Of a DNA stretch of 64,000 nt, positions 44,340 through 56,477 are shown piece by piece. The notes beneath the pieces are model-generated. The model was not told where the DNA came from. It worked only from the letters and a program-made list of their open reading frames with translations, and ran no database searches. The translations under genes and the position numbers were made by a program. Source of the DNA: Hygrophila difformis (taxonomy: Eukaryota; Streptophyta; Magnoliopsida; Lamiales; Acanthaceae). Position 1 is the first letter of the stretch. Each line of letters opens with the position of its first letter. The stretch is taken from NCBI GenBank assembly GCA_030278955.1, contig JAOANR010000011.1, positions 27,594,403 to 27,658,402 on the forward strand. The letters are read 5' to 3'.

Positions 44340-47300
44340 TGTAACACCCCGGTTTTTGGTAACCCAGGCCGGGATGTCACCGCCACACCTCCCTAGCAAG
44401 GCACGGTTTCTCCGAGCTTGCTAAAGAGATGCAAGGCTATGGTTTTTCAGAATTTAAAATATTCAAACAGCCCATTATAATATAATTTAAAAATCATAAT
44501 ATCGAAGTTGCAGCGGAAAGTAATATTTACACATATATAATGCAGCGGAATTTAAGTATAGGGCCGACATGGCCAAAACACGGGTTAAACAGGCCCGTTC
44601 ATGCAAGTTGTAATTAATTGCAGGAATTTAAAAATAGAGTTTTTCCCGAATGTTCCCATGTATGCATATGATGATGCATAATCCTCATACTCTGAAAGAA
44701 AAAGGAAAGAAAATACAGTTTGGTCAGCAAAACGTGCTGAGTAAGTTAACACCTACTATGGTCAAGGGGTTTCAAAATTTTTAATTAGATTTAAGAAAAA
44801 CATGTGCATACAAGACATGATTTAAATTTTTATTCATCTAATAATAATTTAATTACATATTTGAAAAGACAAGGATTTCCACAAGATCATAATTTAACAC
44901 ACGTATAAAGAGGTTTAATTAAATAATTAAATTTTTACTCCGAGGCATGCATACAAACAACTCATCTATCAATTTAAAATTAATAATTTAATTGTGTACT
45001 TGAACATGCATTTAATCCTTAATAACAATTTAATAAGATATGAAAATTTAAGGACATAATTTTAAATGCATAATTTAAAGACGGGCATAAATAAATAAAT
45101 ACTTAAAAACATTAAATCTTTTATTTCCCCGTTACGTAACCATTTCTCAATATTTTGTGTAGCCGGTGATCCGGCGGCCGCAGCCGTGTCGTATTTCAAG
45201 TATTTCATTGGCCGTTTTGGCACAGTTTCTCATAACATTCACCCTCGGCCGTTTTGGCACGAAGCGAAAAGCTAGGGGGCGTTCTATTGAGCATTTTCCC
45301 CCTACGTCGGTCACTCTCGGCCGTTTTGGCACGAAGCGAAAAGCTAGAGGGGCACTCCTTCGAGCACTCACCCCCTACATAGGTCACACTCGTCCGTCTA
45401 GGCACGATGCGAAAAGCTAGAGGGGCACTCTATCGAGCACTCACCCCCTACATAGCCAAGTATCTCATATGTTTTAATTTAGTGTAACGGGATTTTTCAA
45501 AAGTATAGATATATCGTATTTCAAGGTCTCGAGCGTTTGTTTCGATATTTCACAATCTCTTTGATTTAAAATCATTTGACGTCACAGTTTACGCCTTTTT
45601 AATTCAAAAATTCATTTCAAGTCCAAAAATTCTGATATTTTCACAGTATATCAAAAACACCCTAACGAACAACTTTCGTGTTTTAACTTTTTCGAAATAA
45701 GTTGAGGAAACATGTCAAAAATCGAGTTCATTGCAAAAATAGTTCACTGTCCAGTTACAGTTTTGACATAGTTTAGAAAATTGACTTTTTGACATATCAA
45801 TTGGACTCCGAAAATTCTGAAATTTTATATGCACATACTAGACATGATTATCTACAACTTTCATTTATATTGCAAAGATCAAATCGGAGTAGAAAATATG
45901 GAAACATGCTCATCAAGTTCGGATATGTTCACAGTCAGCTTTCGAAAAGTCTTATCAAGGCAGTTTATGTTTGATGCGATTTGAAATAGCAAACATCGAA
46001 AAAAATGTCTGAAATGTTTACACAACCTAGATTAATATGTTAGAATCAAAATTCTAGTTTTGAGTTTTCCGGTTTGAACTCTCGAAATAGGGGATTTGGT
46101 CCGATTTCAAATCTGTCACAGTTTCAAATTCAACTCTCAAGGCAGGTTGTTTCTTGGCCATTTTTAGTCAACAAAACGCAATGAAAAATTATAAAAATTT
46201 TACACGAACTAGATCTATGTCTTAAGAACGTTTTTCATGTTTTGAGTTTTTCCGTTTGAGCAGTTTTAAGGGTTCGAAAAATTCGCACCAAATTACTGAG
46301 CCGGGGGTTTTTCGTGTTGACAGATTTTAGAGTTACTAAATCTCTATGTTTGGTTGCATTTTACGTCACCCAAAACCAAGTAAGCATTAACTTACAGTGG
46401 TGATGATGTCTAGGACGTCTCTGGGTCGATGGGGGCGCTCACGCTTTCCACGAACATGTCCCAATTACTCCGTCTCCTCACCGAAGGCCCCGAAACGAAA
46501 TCGAAAGTAAAAAAATCTAGGGTTAGATCGGATTTTCGGACTCGAAAACTTAAACGAAAGCCTATGGATGACTTACCACAATCTGGAACTAAAGATGTTG
46601 TCCTCCACGCCTCATTCGTCGATTTTCGTCGCCGGGAAGTCGTCGGAAAGTGAAGAACTTGTGTTTTTTCTTTTTTTCGGTTTTTGGGACAGTTTTGGAT
46701 GGAGGAGTGGTTGCAAGACTGAGGAATGAGGCTAGAGTTCATCCAACCTCGTCCTAAATGTCTTCCCTTCGTCTGAGATCGAGTTTCCAAAGTCGGGGGG
46801 TCGAAATATGGCAAGAAATCCCCGAAATCGCGCAATTGGCAGCTGCTGTCTTGGTGGCGCGGGGTTGGCGCGGTTTTTAGCCAAAACCAGCGCGGAGGGC
46901 ACGCGGCCTAGTCTGGGCCGTGCGTCCGGACTGGGCCGTGCGATCCCGTCGGGCCTTTTCTCCTCTCTTTCGGACTTCTGTCCTCCTACGTTTTCGGGCT
47001 CGATTTTTCTGGTCATTCTCGGATCATAAATTCTTATCTTAAATTTATCTCGACTCAAATGAATTTCATGTTTGAAATCTTAAGTCTGTCGGTCTCGGGT
47101 TCGTCGGCTTCCAATTCGTCGTCTTTTGACTCCTGTGCAATAACTTGTGTAATTAAATTTCTTCCGACTTCACGGGTTCTTGGAATTAGAATTATTTTCC
47201 TTCTTGAATTTAATTCCAATTATTTTGACTCAATTCATGGAATGTCTTCGGGCTTCCTTTCCCTCTTTTATTCCATTTTGAATTTTGAATCTATCGGCGT

Positions 47301-47418
47301 TTCATTTCCGAGCAATAATTTATTGTGATAAATTATTTTCTTCTTCTCGGAGATATTTCGACATTGATCGGAATAAATTTTATTCCTTTGGGCGTTGATA
47401 AAAATCTGGGGCATTACA
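44340..47418 (-). mobile_element. Solo LTR, family C
   Basis: 3,079 bp on the minus strand, TGTAATGCCCCAG ... CCGGGGTGTTACA, with perfect duplication GGAAA (44335-44339 and 47419-47423). Related to 55144-58292 and 59680-62722. Confidence 0.9.
45195..45455 (-). repeat. Tandem array GGCCGTTTTGGCACGAAGCGAAAAGCTAG
   Basis: Three to four units of about 60-70 bp with the phrases GGCCGTTTTGGCAC, GAAGCGAAAAGCTAG and ATCGAGCACTCACCCCCTAC. The open frames across this block are repeat artefacts. Confidence 0.8.
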
Positions 47419-48744
47419 GGAAAAGACCCGACAGATCGCACGGACCCACCCGGACCGAGGCCCAGGCGGAGGCCGCGCGGGGTTTGGCCTTCCAGCGCGC
47501 CAACCCCGCGTGACACCACAGAATGCGGCCATTCACGCGGTTTCAGCGATTTCTTGCCATATTTCGACCCCCCCCCCCCCCCCCCCCCCCGACTATGGAA
47601 GGTGGATTTTGGACGGGGGAAGGAGTATTAGGACGACCTAGGGTTAATTCCCACCCTATTTGTCAGCTTCCAAACCTTCTCTACTCTCCCAAAATACTCC
47701 CAAAGCCAAACACTCTTCCGACGACCTCCCGACGAACTTCCGGCGACTTTTCGATAACCATCGACGACTGTAGAGACGTGTAGATCAAGGTTTACATCAC
47801 TTAGATCATTGGTAAGGAGTATTCAGACTCCTTTTCCCGTTTTTATCTCCAATCCTCCATCTAACTTTCGAATATTGGACTTGTAAAAACGTTCGTGACC
47901 GAAGGAGAAGGAGAACGTGGGCGTTGATCCGTTCGTAGTAACTTTGGACAAGCCGAGCGACCCTAGGATGACCAAACACTCAAGCACTATAAGTTGATGC
48001 CTTTCATATCAATACGGGTGGCTTAGGGGCGTCCGTTTTAGTCACCTTGTAACGAAACGTAAAAACCGAATTTAAAAACCCTATCTTGCGCAATTTCTGA
48101 AATCCGATTAAAACTCATATTTCGATAATCCAATCTGAGAAATTCAAAACTAGACTTTTGTTCCTAACACATTATTCTATGTTGTGTAAAAATTTCAGCC
48201 ATTTTCATCAACGTTTGCTACCCCAAATCGATCCGAACATAAACTGCGATTTGAAAACTTTTCGAAAATCTGACAGTGTTGATGTCCGAACTTGATGAGC
48301 CCGTTTCTATATTTTCTAGTCCGAATTGATCTTTGCAATCTAAATGACAGTTGTAGATAATCATGTTTAATTTGTGCATATAAAATTTTAGAATTTTTGG
48401 AGTCCATTTGGTATGTCAAAATGTCGATTTTCCAAACTGTGGTAAACCTGAATCCTGACAGTGTGCATGTTGTGCAATAAAATCGATTTTTGACATGTTT
48501 CCTCAACTTATTTTGAAATCATTAAAACACTGAAGTTGTTCGTTAGGGTGTTTTTGATATACTGTGAAAATTTCAGAATTTTCGGACTTGAAATGAATTT
48601 TTAAATTAAAAAGGCGTAAACTATGACGCCAACGATTTTAAACCGAAGAGATTTTGAAATTTCGAAACAAACGGTCGAGACCTTGAAATACGATACATCT
48701 ATACTTTTGAAAAATCCCATTACACTAAATTGAAACATATGAGA

Positions 48745-49010
48745 TACTTCGGCGGAGGGTGAGTGCTCTGCAGGGTGCCCTTCTAGCCTTTCTCTTCGGG
48801 CCTATAATGGACGAGAGAAATTAGATGAGATGCTACGCCAAAACGGCATTGAGATACGGCCTACACTCTCGGGATTATCCGTATGGATTTCCCGAGGCTC
48901 TGGAGTGTTTTGGGTATGGCAGATACGGCTGCGGCCACCGGATTACCGGCTACACAAGAAACTTACGAAACGGCTGCGGCCGCCGGATGACCGGCTACAC
49001 TAAATATTCA
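48745..49010 (+). repeat. Tandem/degenerate array in the family A LTR
   Basis: Contains repeated CGGCTGCGGCCNCCGGATNACCGGCTACAC (near 48927 and 48972) and a GAGTGCTC/CCAAAACGGC portion resembling the 45195-45455 array. It sits in the same relative place, downstream of the 187-bp repeat. Confidence 0.65.
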
Positions 49011-49656
49011 GAAACGGTGACGTAACGGGAAAAATTAAAAGACTTAATACTTTTTATGTATTTATTTATTTATTCTTGTCTTTAAATTTTGTATTTAAAT
49101 TTATGTCTTAAGTTTTATATCATGTTAGATTATTATTATGAAATTAAATGCATGTGCAAGTATACAAATAAATTTTTAATTTTAATTTCAAATTGGTAAA
49201 TCGATTGTTGTATGCATGATTAGGAGAGAATTTAATTATTTAATTAAACACCTTTATTGCTATGTTAGGATCGACTTACTCAGTATTTTATAATACTGAT
49301 AAAATTGTTGTTTTCCTTTTTCTTTCAGAGTACGGAGATAATGCATAGCATGTGCATTGGGGGATGGAATTATTAAACATTAAGTTGTCGTTTTTATGAT
49401 ACTGCATATCGGGCATGTAAAACCCGAGTTTTGGCGATGTTGGCCCATTTTATTTATTTCCGCTACGACATATTATTATTACTATTATGTGTGGATGAGA
49501 CTTATTATTATTTTTAATTAAATTCCGGACTTGTTTTAAAACTCTTTGCAATACCTATAGCCTTGCATCTCTTTAGCAAGCTCGGAGAATCCGTGTCTTG
49601 CTAGGGAGGTGTGGCGGTGACATCCCGGCCTGGGTTATCAAATCCGGGGTGTTACA

Positions 49657-50205
49657 TGACTGGTCTGCCAGATAGAGCATCTCTGGCAAGAATGTGACAA
49701 GTTCCTGCCTTGTGACCATAATTGTGACAGTAGTCACATTCCAGGGGCACAGGAGCTGGAACACGTCTTCGGATCTTTATCTTTGATCCTTTGACTTGAT
49801 CAACCATTTCCTTTGTGCTTCTCATTGGAACTTCATCAGTAAGATTTCCACCTTTGACAAACTGCCTTTGATTCGAACTGGAGCTCCCTCGATCATAGCC
49901 AATACCATGTCTGTCTCCATGAGATTTTCCAGCAGAAATGATTTCATCAAGAGTTCCTTTGCCTTTGTTGAGCTTGCTGATCAATTCTTCATCACTGGTT
50001 ACTTTGGCATTCAACACTTGAACCTGTTCAGTGAGTGTGGTCACCTGTTCCTCAAGTTTAGTCTTTTGATTGGACAGGACAGTGAACTGATCAGTAAGTC
50101 CTTCATTAACAACTGTGAGCTCATGAACCTGTTTAACAAGTTCATCCTTTTTGTTGTACAACTCTACTGAACTTGGCTCCAAGATGTTTACAAGATCGCT
50201 CAGCT
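49657..50205 (-). pseudogene. Copia Gag, zinc-knuckle part
   Basis: Minus-strand frame beginning upstream of 50182 with a long coiled-coil-like stretch (KKDELVKQVHELTVVNEGL and following), then a Ser/Arg-rich linker and a knuckle CDYCHNYGHKAGTC (about 49700-49743). The frame passes through the TGACT site and continues at 29718. Its upstream end is cut by the LTR at 50206. Copia gag of SIRE/Maximus type is the best fit. Confidence 0.7.
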
Positions 50206-50884
50206 TGTAACACCCGAGAAAAATAAATTCAAATTGTTTTGAACTACGTCATGACTTGATCCCTTCACAGGGTACGTAGGCAGCTTGGAAATCTAAATTC
50301 TAAGTTCAGTCACAAAATAAATCACGAAATAAATCACAAATTAAATCACAAAATAAATCACAAGATCAATCACAAAAATGTTAGGAGGAATTGGAACTAA
50401 TTTAACTAGACTAATTATGGCACAGAAAATGTTACGAGCATTCAACCCGAACTCGTAACAAATTTAAGGTAAAGATTTCGAACCGGAAACGACCCGAGGA
50501 GTCGAGCCAACACGTAGAGGATAGAAAACCGATAGAGAAAAGAAGAAGAGACCCGATGGACCACGCGGACCGCCGAACCGGCCGGTCAGGCCGCCACGCG
50601 CTCGCCGCGCGCCCACTCCGCGCGGACAAAGCTCTATGTGCGTGCCACCACCGCGCCAGAGGTGCATGAGGTGTAAACTTTCCTTCTGTGGCGATTTTCT
50701 TGCCAAAAATCCGTCCCCTATCGAGGGCAAGCAGATCAATGCCTTTGGGAAAGGCTTAAGGACGGATTTTGGGCGCCCATTCCCCATTCTTCTCAGAAAA
50801 CAAACCCTAGGCTCTCTCAATCTTCCCCTCCAAGTCAAAACTCCTTCGAGTTCACTTTTCGGCGAGTATTCCGGCGAAGGGTTC

Positions 50885-52190
50885 CAAACCTTATAGATAA
50901 GTTGTCTTTTTCTATCGTGAATACTAAAAAACCGTAAATGATACACTGAAGTTAAATTGATAAAGCACATTCTTTTAAGAAAGTATCTATCAGAGTGTCA
51001 AAAGACCTTGCACTCCATGCAATGGGGAGGACGCCATTCATAGCAAACCTCTTGCTAAAACTCTTTTCCATTCTCCCGCAGTATCTTCACCGAATCCACT
51101 AATCTGGATTCTGCACTTATCATGATACATACCCTTGCGAACGGATGCCCTTTCTTGAGGAGTGTTGATCGGGGGAATTTTGGTAGAGATATAGGCTATC
51201 TTAGTTAGCCAGTATGATAGTCTAATCTCGCGACTTTTCTCTTTGTTGCAAGAGATGAGAGGATAGCCGCTTTCATAGACGCAGGAGAAGATGCAGTTCT
51301 CCCCAGTCTCTGTGCCTCAAAGATCAGTGCTACTGCCTTTTCTTCTTTCTCCAAGAAATTCCCTTTGTTTTGGGCAGTTAAGCCTCGTAAACGCCCCGCA
51401 CGAAAAGAAACGAGAATGGCCAAGGGTAGAACTAAGCCCCTACTAGATAGATTCATAATGTAATCTTTTATTATTCGGTCCATTTAGGTATTAGTACGGA
51501 ATAGAAAGAAATCCTCATATAGCACTTCTTCCAATCCTGCATGGGGGATCACTTGTGTTGAGGCGGTCGAACGCTAAGATGGAATAAACCCGCTAATATG
51601 CCCAATGTACCTGCTGCAATATGATGAGAAGCTATTCCTCCCGGAACAAAAGGATCAAAACCTTCCACGCCCCACGACGGATTTACGGTTCTTCTTCTCA
51701 TTTTGCTTTATCATGAGTGGGGCCTCGGGATACTTTTTTATTTTAAATTCTTTCGCCCCCCTTTCTCTTTCCCTTTTTTTCAAGGTCCAAATCAATTTTG
51801 TCTTAATCTTTCATGTTCTCGTTGTGAAAAAAACAATGTGCGGCCACTTCGTGGAAATTGACTTCTTCTAATGTTAAGGTCACACTGAAGGTAGTGTCAA
51901 ATTCTTTCCTTTACTCTAACTTAATGCTCTCTTATTTTCTTATTAAGGTCTCGACCGATTCAATGCACTTGCCCTTCAATCCAATCTAAGAGCAAAGAGA
52001 AGGTGATACTGTCATTAAGCTGAAGTTGGTTCTTTCTGGTTTTTTGTTTGGTCAGGGGGTGCTGTGGAGAAATCGTTTAGGAAACTAATAAGCGAAAATC
52101 AATACACATGAAAGGAGTTATACACGAGTTTTGTAAAACATTCACCTGTCGGTTGTACATCGACCTGTCGGGAAACTAGAAAGTCGCAAA
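50885..52190. other. Organelle-derived DNA inside the LTR
   Basis: About 1.3 kb with no counterpart in the related LTR. It includes a plastid psbB piece and further sequence of organellar, perhaps mitochondrial, character. One minus-strand frame (51205-51483, 92 codons) starts MDRIIKDYIMNLSSRGL; I do not recognise its product. No target duplication is seen, which fits capture during break repair. Confidence 0.6.
51552..51690 (-). pseudogene. psbB: psbB (photosystem II CP47) fragment
   Basis: Minus-strand translation gives [20 protein letters not shown] followed by [15 protein letters not shown], a highly conserved segment of the chlorophyll-binding CP47 protein of photosystem II. About 46 codons remain. 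It is a non-functional nuclear copy of plastid DNA, either direct or via plastid DNA already present in a mitochondrial genome. Confidence 0.85.
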
Positions 52191-52966
52191 TGGGACATAG
52201 CCTCTGCTTCCTAGACCTTTGGTAAGTCATGGTATAGTGTTTAGTTCGTCCATAAACCTTAAAAACTCGAAATCTAACATCCTTTCCTTTACTACGATTT
52301 CACGTCGGGAGACGAACAAAAAGCGATCGGAGAAGTTGGCCGTTCGTCGCGACCTTAGGACATCCGGAAATCCCTTCCGACGACCCTACTCTCTAACTAA
52401 GTAAGTTAAGACCTTACTCTTCAATTTTTGTGGTTTATTGTCGTTTAAAACTTAAGATCTAGACACGTAACAAAAATCGGTTTTCAAAAACCCTATTTTC
52501 GTCTAATTTTAGAAACTCGCCTAAAACCCGACCTTCGGGAATTCAAACCTAAAACTTTTCAACATAGATTTTATTCATAAGACTCTAATCTACCTTGTGT
52601 CCAAATTTCAGCCATTGCCATATAGATTTGATATCCCAAATCGCACTGTAAATTTTCTGAGATAAAACCGAACTTTTGAATTCTAGACAGATTTATTAAC
52701 TCGACTTGATGCATATTTTTCACCCATTTTTAGATCAATTCAACTTTTCTTTTCTAAACAAAAGTTGTAGATAATTGTGTCTTGATTATGCATATAAAAT
52801 TTCATGAATTTTGGAGTTCATTTGATATGTCAAAACGGACAATTTCAGAAACTGTTCTAAAGCAATTTTTGAATCCGCGTTTTGGTGTTATATTTCCTTA
52901 GTGAGCTCGGGAAGCTGTGTCTCGCTAGGGAGATGTGGCGGTGACATAATCCAGGGTGTTACAAGT

Positions 52967-52979
52967 TGGTATCAGAGCC
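52967..52979 (+). promoter_or_regulatory. Primer binding site, initiator tRNA-Met
   Basis: TGGTATCAGAGCC lies 3 bp after the LTR end at 52963, the standard chromovirus primer site. Confidence 0.92.
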
Positions 52980-53327
52980 CGGAAAATTTTCAAGCTACTA
53001 CTATTATTTTAAACCATTATTTTAAACCCAAGTATTATTTTTAAATTTATTATTTTTGACTACTAGTATTATTTTTAGCCCAAAACCTTATTTTGTTTTA
53101 CGTAGCCCAATATCTTAGCCAAAGAAATATTAAATTTTTGGTCCACTATAGAGGCCCAACTTTTATTCTTACCCATGTAGTAGATTTATTTTAAATACAT
53201 GGATAAATTAAAATTTTTAATGGGGAAAGCGGGACTTGCACTTGCATGTTGCATATAGATTTAAATTCATGTATAACTAATCTTGCCTAAAACATATTCT
53301 AACCTTAACCTACCTTGTTAACATTAG
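52980..53327. other. Leader of the family B element
   Basis: AT-rich, non-coding, with scattered TAGCCCAA phrases also seen in the leader at 62740-63295. Confidence 0.5.
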
Positions 53328-53850
53328 ATGGCCGCACCAAACGTGAACATGATCAACCTACTAATGAGATTGATTGAAGCATACCTCGAATCCCCTCAAA
53401 ACGTGAATAACTTCAGACTAAGGGTAGAACAAATGGAGGCTAACCTGGGCCACCTAACTAATCTGGGGGAAGCAGGGCATCAAGATATAACCCAACTCCA
53501 AATTCAAATCAACGAACTCCAGACCCGCGAGACTGAGCTCCGGACCCAGATTGACGACGTAGAGACCCAAGCAGGGGTCTTGGGACATCAACTGCTTCAT
53601 CTGAAGGATGACTTGCTCCCACATGCCCCTCTCGACCCGGGAGCTCCTCCTGTAGCTAGCCCCGTTGTTGATCCTGTCGTTGTCCCTGCAGCCGCCCAAA
53701 CTCCAGTTGCTGTCGTTGATCCTGCTCTTGCTGCTGGGCCCAATTAGCCAGCAAGCCCAGTGTTCCATGGGCCCCTTGGCACGGGCACCATCGAGGATTC
53801 GAGTGATGAGAATGACCCCATGGAAGACCCGACCACCTACCCTCCCTAGG
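53328..53850 (+). pseudogene. Extra upstream ORF with coiled-coil character
   Basis: ATG at 53328 (MAAPNVNMINLLMRLIEAYL). A long amphipathic region (about residues 30-95, QLQIQINELQTRETELRTQI) has heptad spacing of L/I/V, followed by a Pro/Val/Ala-rich tail. A TAG at 53745-53747 interrupts the frame, which stays open to about 53850. It lies between the primer site and gag and is absent from the gag-only element and from the element at 59680. I do not recognise a family; it could be a separate accessory product or an N-terminal Gag extension. Confidence 0.55.
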
Positions 53851-54287
53851 CTTAGAGATTTTTGATACATTATTCCTATTGTTCTCCTTTCTATTTTCCC
53901 GAACTATTCTCAGCATTTTGATTCCTATCGCTTGTACCGAATAAAGTTCCCTATTAAGCAATAAGTTCACAAGCATCTATTCTATACGCAATCTTTATGT
54001 TTTATTTCATTGAAACTCAACAAACCAAGGGAACAAGACAACAATAAACAAGCAACATATCTATATATGCATAACAAATCGGCAAGGTACCTCGAACCCT
54101 AAATCCTAAAACCCAGGGTCTCAACGTTTCAACCCTTACACCCTTAACATAAACAACTGAATAAATAAATACAAATCCTAACCAACTCTTAGTAGGCATC
54201 GCTCAATTTAGCAAAACACTTTCTCCCAACACTCCATCAAATCCCCAGAACTCTAAACCTCCTTTGTGCTCGCATGGTGATAACAGG
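53851..54287. other. Non-coding stretch between upstream ORF and gag
   Basis: AT-rich, with no supported ORF. Confidence 0.5.
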
Positions 54288-55829
54288 ATGGCACCTAGAG
54301 GACGACCAAGGACCTTCCTTACCACCCCCAACACCCGCGACACGCCAGGACAACCCAATGAGCAGGCACCTAACGTTGAGGCGCCAAACCCAGCAGGGCC
54401 GATGCCCAACCCTGCGGAAGGGCGAATGAGGAACATGGAGGAACTACTGGTCACACTGGGCAATGCTTACGTTAACCAGGGCGGAGCTGCCGCGGCACCA
54501 CCGCCGGAAGCAAGGATCAATTACTGGGCTTCGGTAAACCCCTACCGACCTCCCTACTATGTAGGGGAGGAAGATCCAGCTAAGCTCGAGGAATGGTTGA
54601 GGACCTTCGACAAATTACTGAATGCGGTGAGATGCCCGGAAGGGGAGAAGGTTCACGTGGCTTCGTACTATCTGGGTGGCGAGGCCGACGAATAGTGGCA
54701 AGCTACTCAAGGGAAACTTGGCGAAGACGACGAACCGTACTCGTGGAACGAGTTCATGGAGTTACTCCGGGAGCGCTTCTACCCAATGAGTACTAAGGCA
54801 GCACTGTACGAAAGAGTTCTCATCCCTGAAACAAGGGGAAAAATCTGTTCAAGAATACTATGCTTGGTTTAAGGAGTTGGCGAGATTTGCGCCTCGGATG
54901 GTACCCACGGATGGGGAGAAGGCGCAGAAATTCGAAATGGGGTTGAACTTGTCAATTCGGGAGGTGATCACCGGGGTTAACTACCCGGACTTACAAGCTG
55001 TCTACGACCGTGCGGTGGCAGTCGCACGAGTACAACAGCTAAAGAGAAAGACTGCAGGGGAATCTAGCTGAGGGGCACAAGGACCAGATAAAAGAAACCA
55101 GGACAATAGGACAGGCAACACTACTGGTGGAGACAACTTTCGGTGTAACACCCCGGATTTGATAACCCAGGCCGAGGTGTCACCGCCGCACCTCCCTAGC
55201 AAGACACGGTTTCTCTGAGCTTGCTAAAGAGATGCAAGGCTATGAGCGTTGGAAAATGTTTTAAAAGCAAGTCCGGAATTACTTAAAAATAATAATGTAA
55301 CATCATCCATACATGATAAAAATAATAAGTTGCAGCGGAAATTAAAATACAGGGCCGACATGGCCAAGACTCGGGTTAACAAGCCCGTATGCACGTCATG
55401 CAAAACAAATAATTAAATGCCCAAAGTAATCCCCCGATGCATGATCATGCTCCGTACTCTGTAATGGAAAAATGAACAACGGGTTTTATCAGTATATAAA
55501 ATACTGAGTAAGTTAATCCCTAACTAACAAATAAAAGGGGTTACATGTGTTTAAACTAAAGATTTCGCTTACCATACGTAAAGTTAAAATACATAATTTA
55601 TTTGCAGCGGAGAAACATGATTAAAGGACTAAATTTTAAAAGCGTAATTTAAAGCATGAATTAAGATGCATGAATTTTGAATACATAATTAAAGACATGA
55701 TAAATACGATTTAAACATAATGAAACACTCACACAAGTCTTTTACATTTCATCCCGTAGACTAAGAAGAGGACACCACACAAGGGAGATCACTAACGAGG
55801 CAATCTCAAAAATCATAATCAGTTAGCCG

Positions 55830-56260
55830 GTGGACCGGCGGCCGCAGCCATATCAGTATTGACTGCCGTTTTGGCAAGCCATGTGTATCTACCGTCAATT
55901 TGACAGGCATGTATATCAACTGTCGTTTGACAGGCTTTTCAAACGGTTTCACTGCCACTCGGGCAGGCCGTGTATTTCCCACTGCCGATTTGGCAGGCCA
56001 TGTGCACAACTGCAGTTTTGGCATAGTAAGGAGACCACTAACGAGGCAGTCTCAAAAGATAGTAGGACCACTAACGAGGCGATCCAAAAAGATAGTAGGA
56101 CCACTAACGAGGCGATCCAAAAAGATAGTAGGACCACTAACGAGGCGATCCAAAAAGATAGTAGGACCACTAACGAGGCGATCCACAAATACAGCGCGCG
56201 AGATCACTAACGAGGCAATCTCAGATAGTAAGGAGACCACTAACGAGGCAGTCTCAAAGA
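55830..56260 (-). repeat. Mixed tandem array: GCCNNTTTGGCAG and CACTAACGAGGC units
   Basis: The first part has several copies of a phrase like CNGCCGTTTTGGCAGGCC. The second part has seven or more copies of CCACTAACGAGGC, including four perfect 33-bp units at 56066-56197. The 33-bp period keeps frames open and produces spurious TNEAIQKDSRT-type ORFs. Confidence 0.9.
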
Positions 56261-56477
56261 TAATGATAGTATGAAGATCGGCTCAGCCTAGTGAACGGGA
56301 TTTTTCGAAAGTTCGTATTTCAAAGTTATCAAAGGATTGATATCGCGTTTTCATAGTTCGAGTTTTCTCAAGTTCGAAAAATCCTATTCGAGGCAGTTCA
56401 CGCCTTTCTTAATTTAAAATTCGTTTTTCATCCAAAAATTCTGGAACTTGGCCAGTAATTCAAAAACACACACACGA

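Larger units (their letters stand above)
29719..49656 (+). mobile_element. Composite Tekay/Del-like chromovirus (LTR family A) inserted in copia gag
   Basis: Bounded by a perfect 5-bp duplication TGACT (29714-29718 and 49657-49661). It starts TGTAATACCCG and ends GGGGTGTTACA. The left LTR is cut at 30839, and pol survives only as the integrase end and chromodomain (42840-43782). Most of the remainder is made of later insertions: an antisense accessory-gene module, solo LTR 32073-42192, the element 32969-40331 and solo LTR 44340-47418. Confidence 0.88.
44068..49656 (+). repeat. 3' LTR of the family A element (holds a solo LTR)
   Basis: Starts TGTAATACCCG and ends GGGGTGTTACA; about 2.5 kb without the insertion 44340-47423. 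It contains the 23-C run (47568-47590), the repeat of about 187 bp (blocks near 48151, 48345 and 48532), a tandem array (48745-49010) and the conserved 3' end (49560-49656). Confidence 0.88.
50206..52963 (+). repeat. 5' LTR, family B, with organellar insert and internal deletion
   Basis: Starts TGTAACACCCGAG and ends AGGGTGTTACA. It matches the solo LTR 32073-42192 to about 50880 and from about 52190. Between these lies foreign DNA, and the part equal to 40850-42095 (187-bp repeat and tandem array) is missing near 52880. Confidence 0.85.

Noticed and set aside
46410..47058. Overlapping ORFs with RSNWDMF / ARNPRNRAIG translations
   Set aside because: They lie within the solo LTR 44340-47418, coding is not conserved in the sister LTRs, and no known domain was seen.
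55881..56274. Overlapping ORFs with TNEAIQKDSRT-type repeats on both strands
   Set aside because: They arise from a 33-bp tandem DNA repeat (a multiple of three), so stops are absent by periodicity. They have no start context and lie inside a solo LTR.
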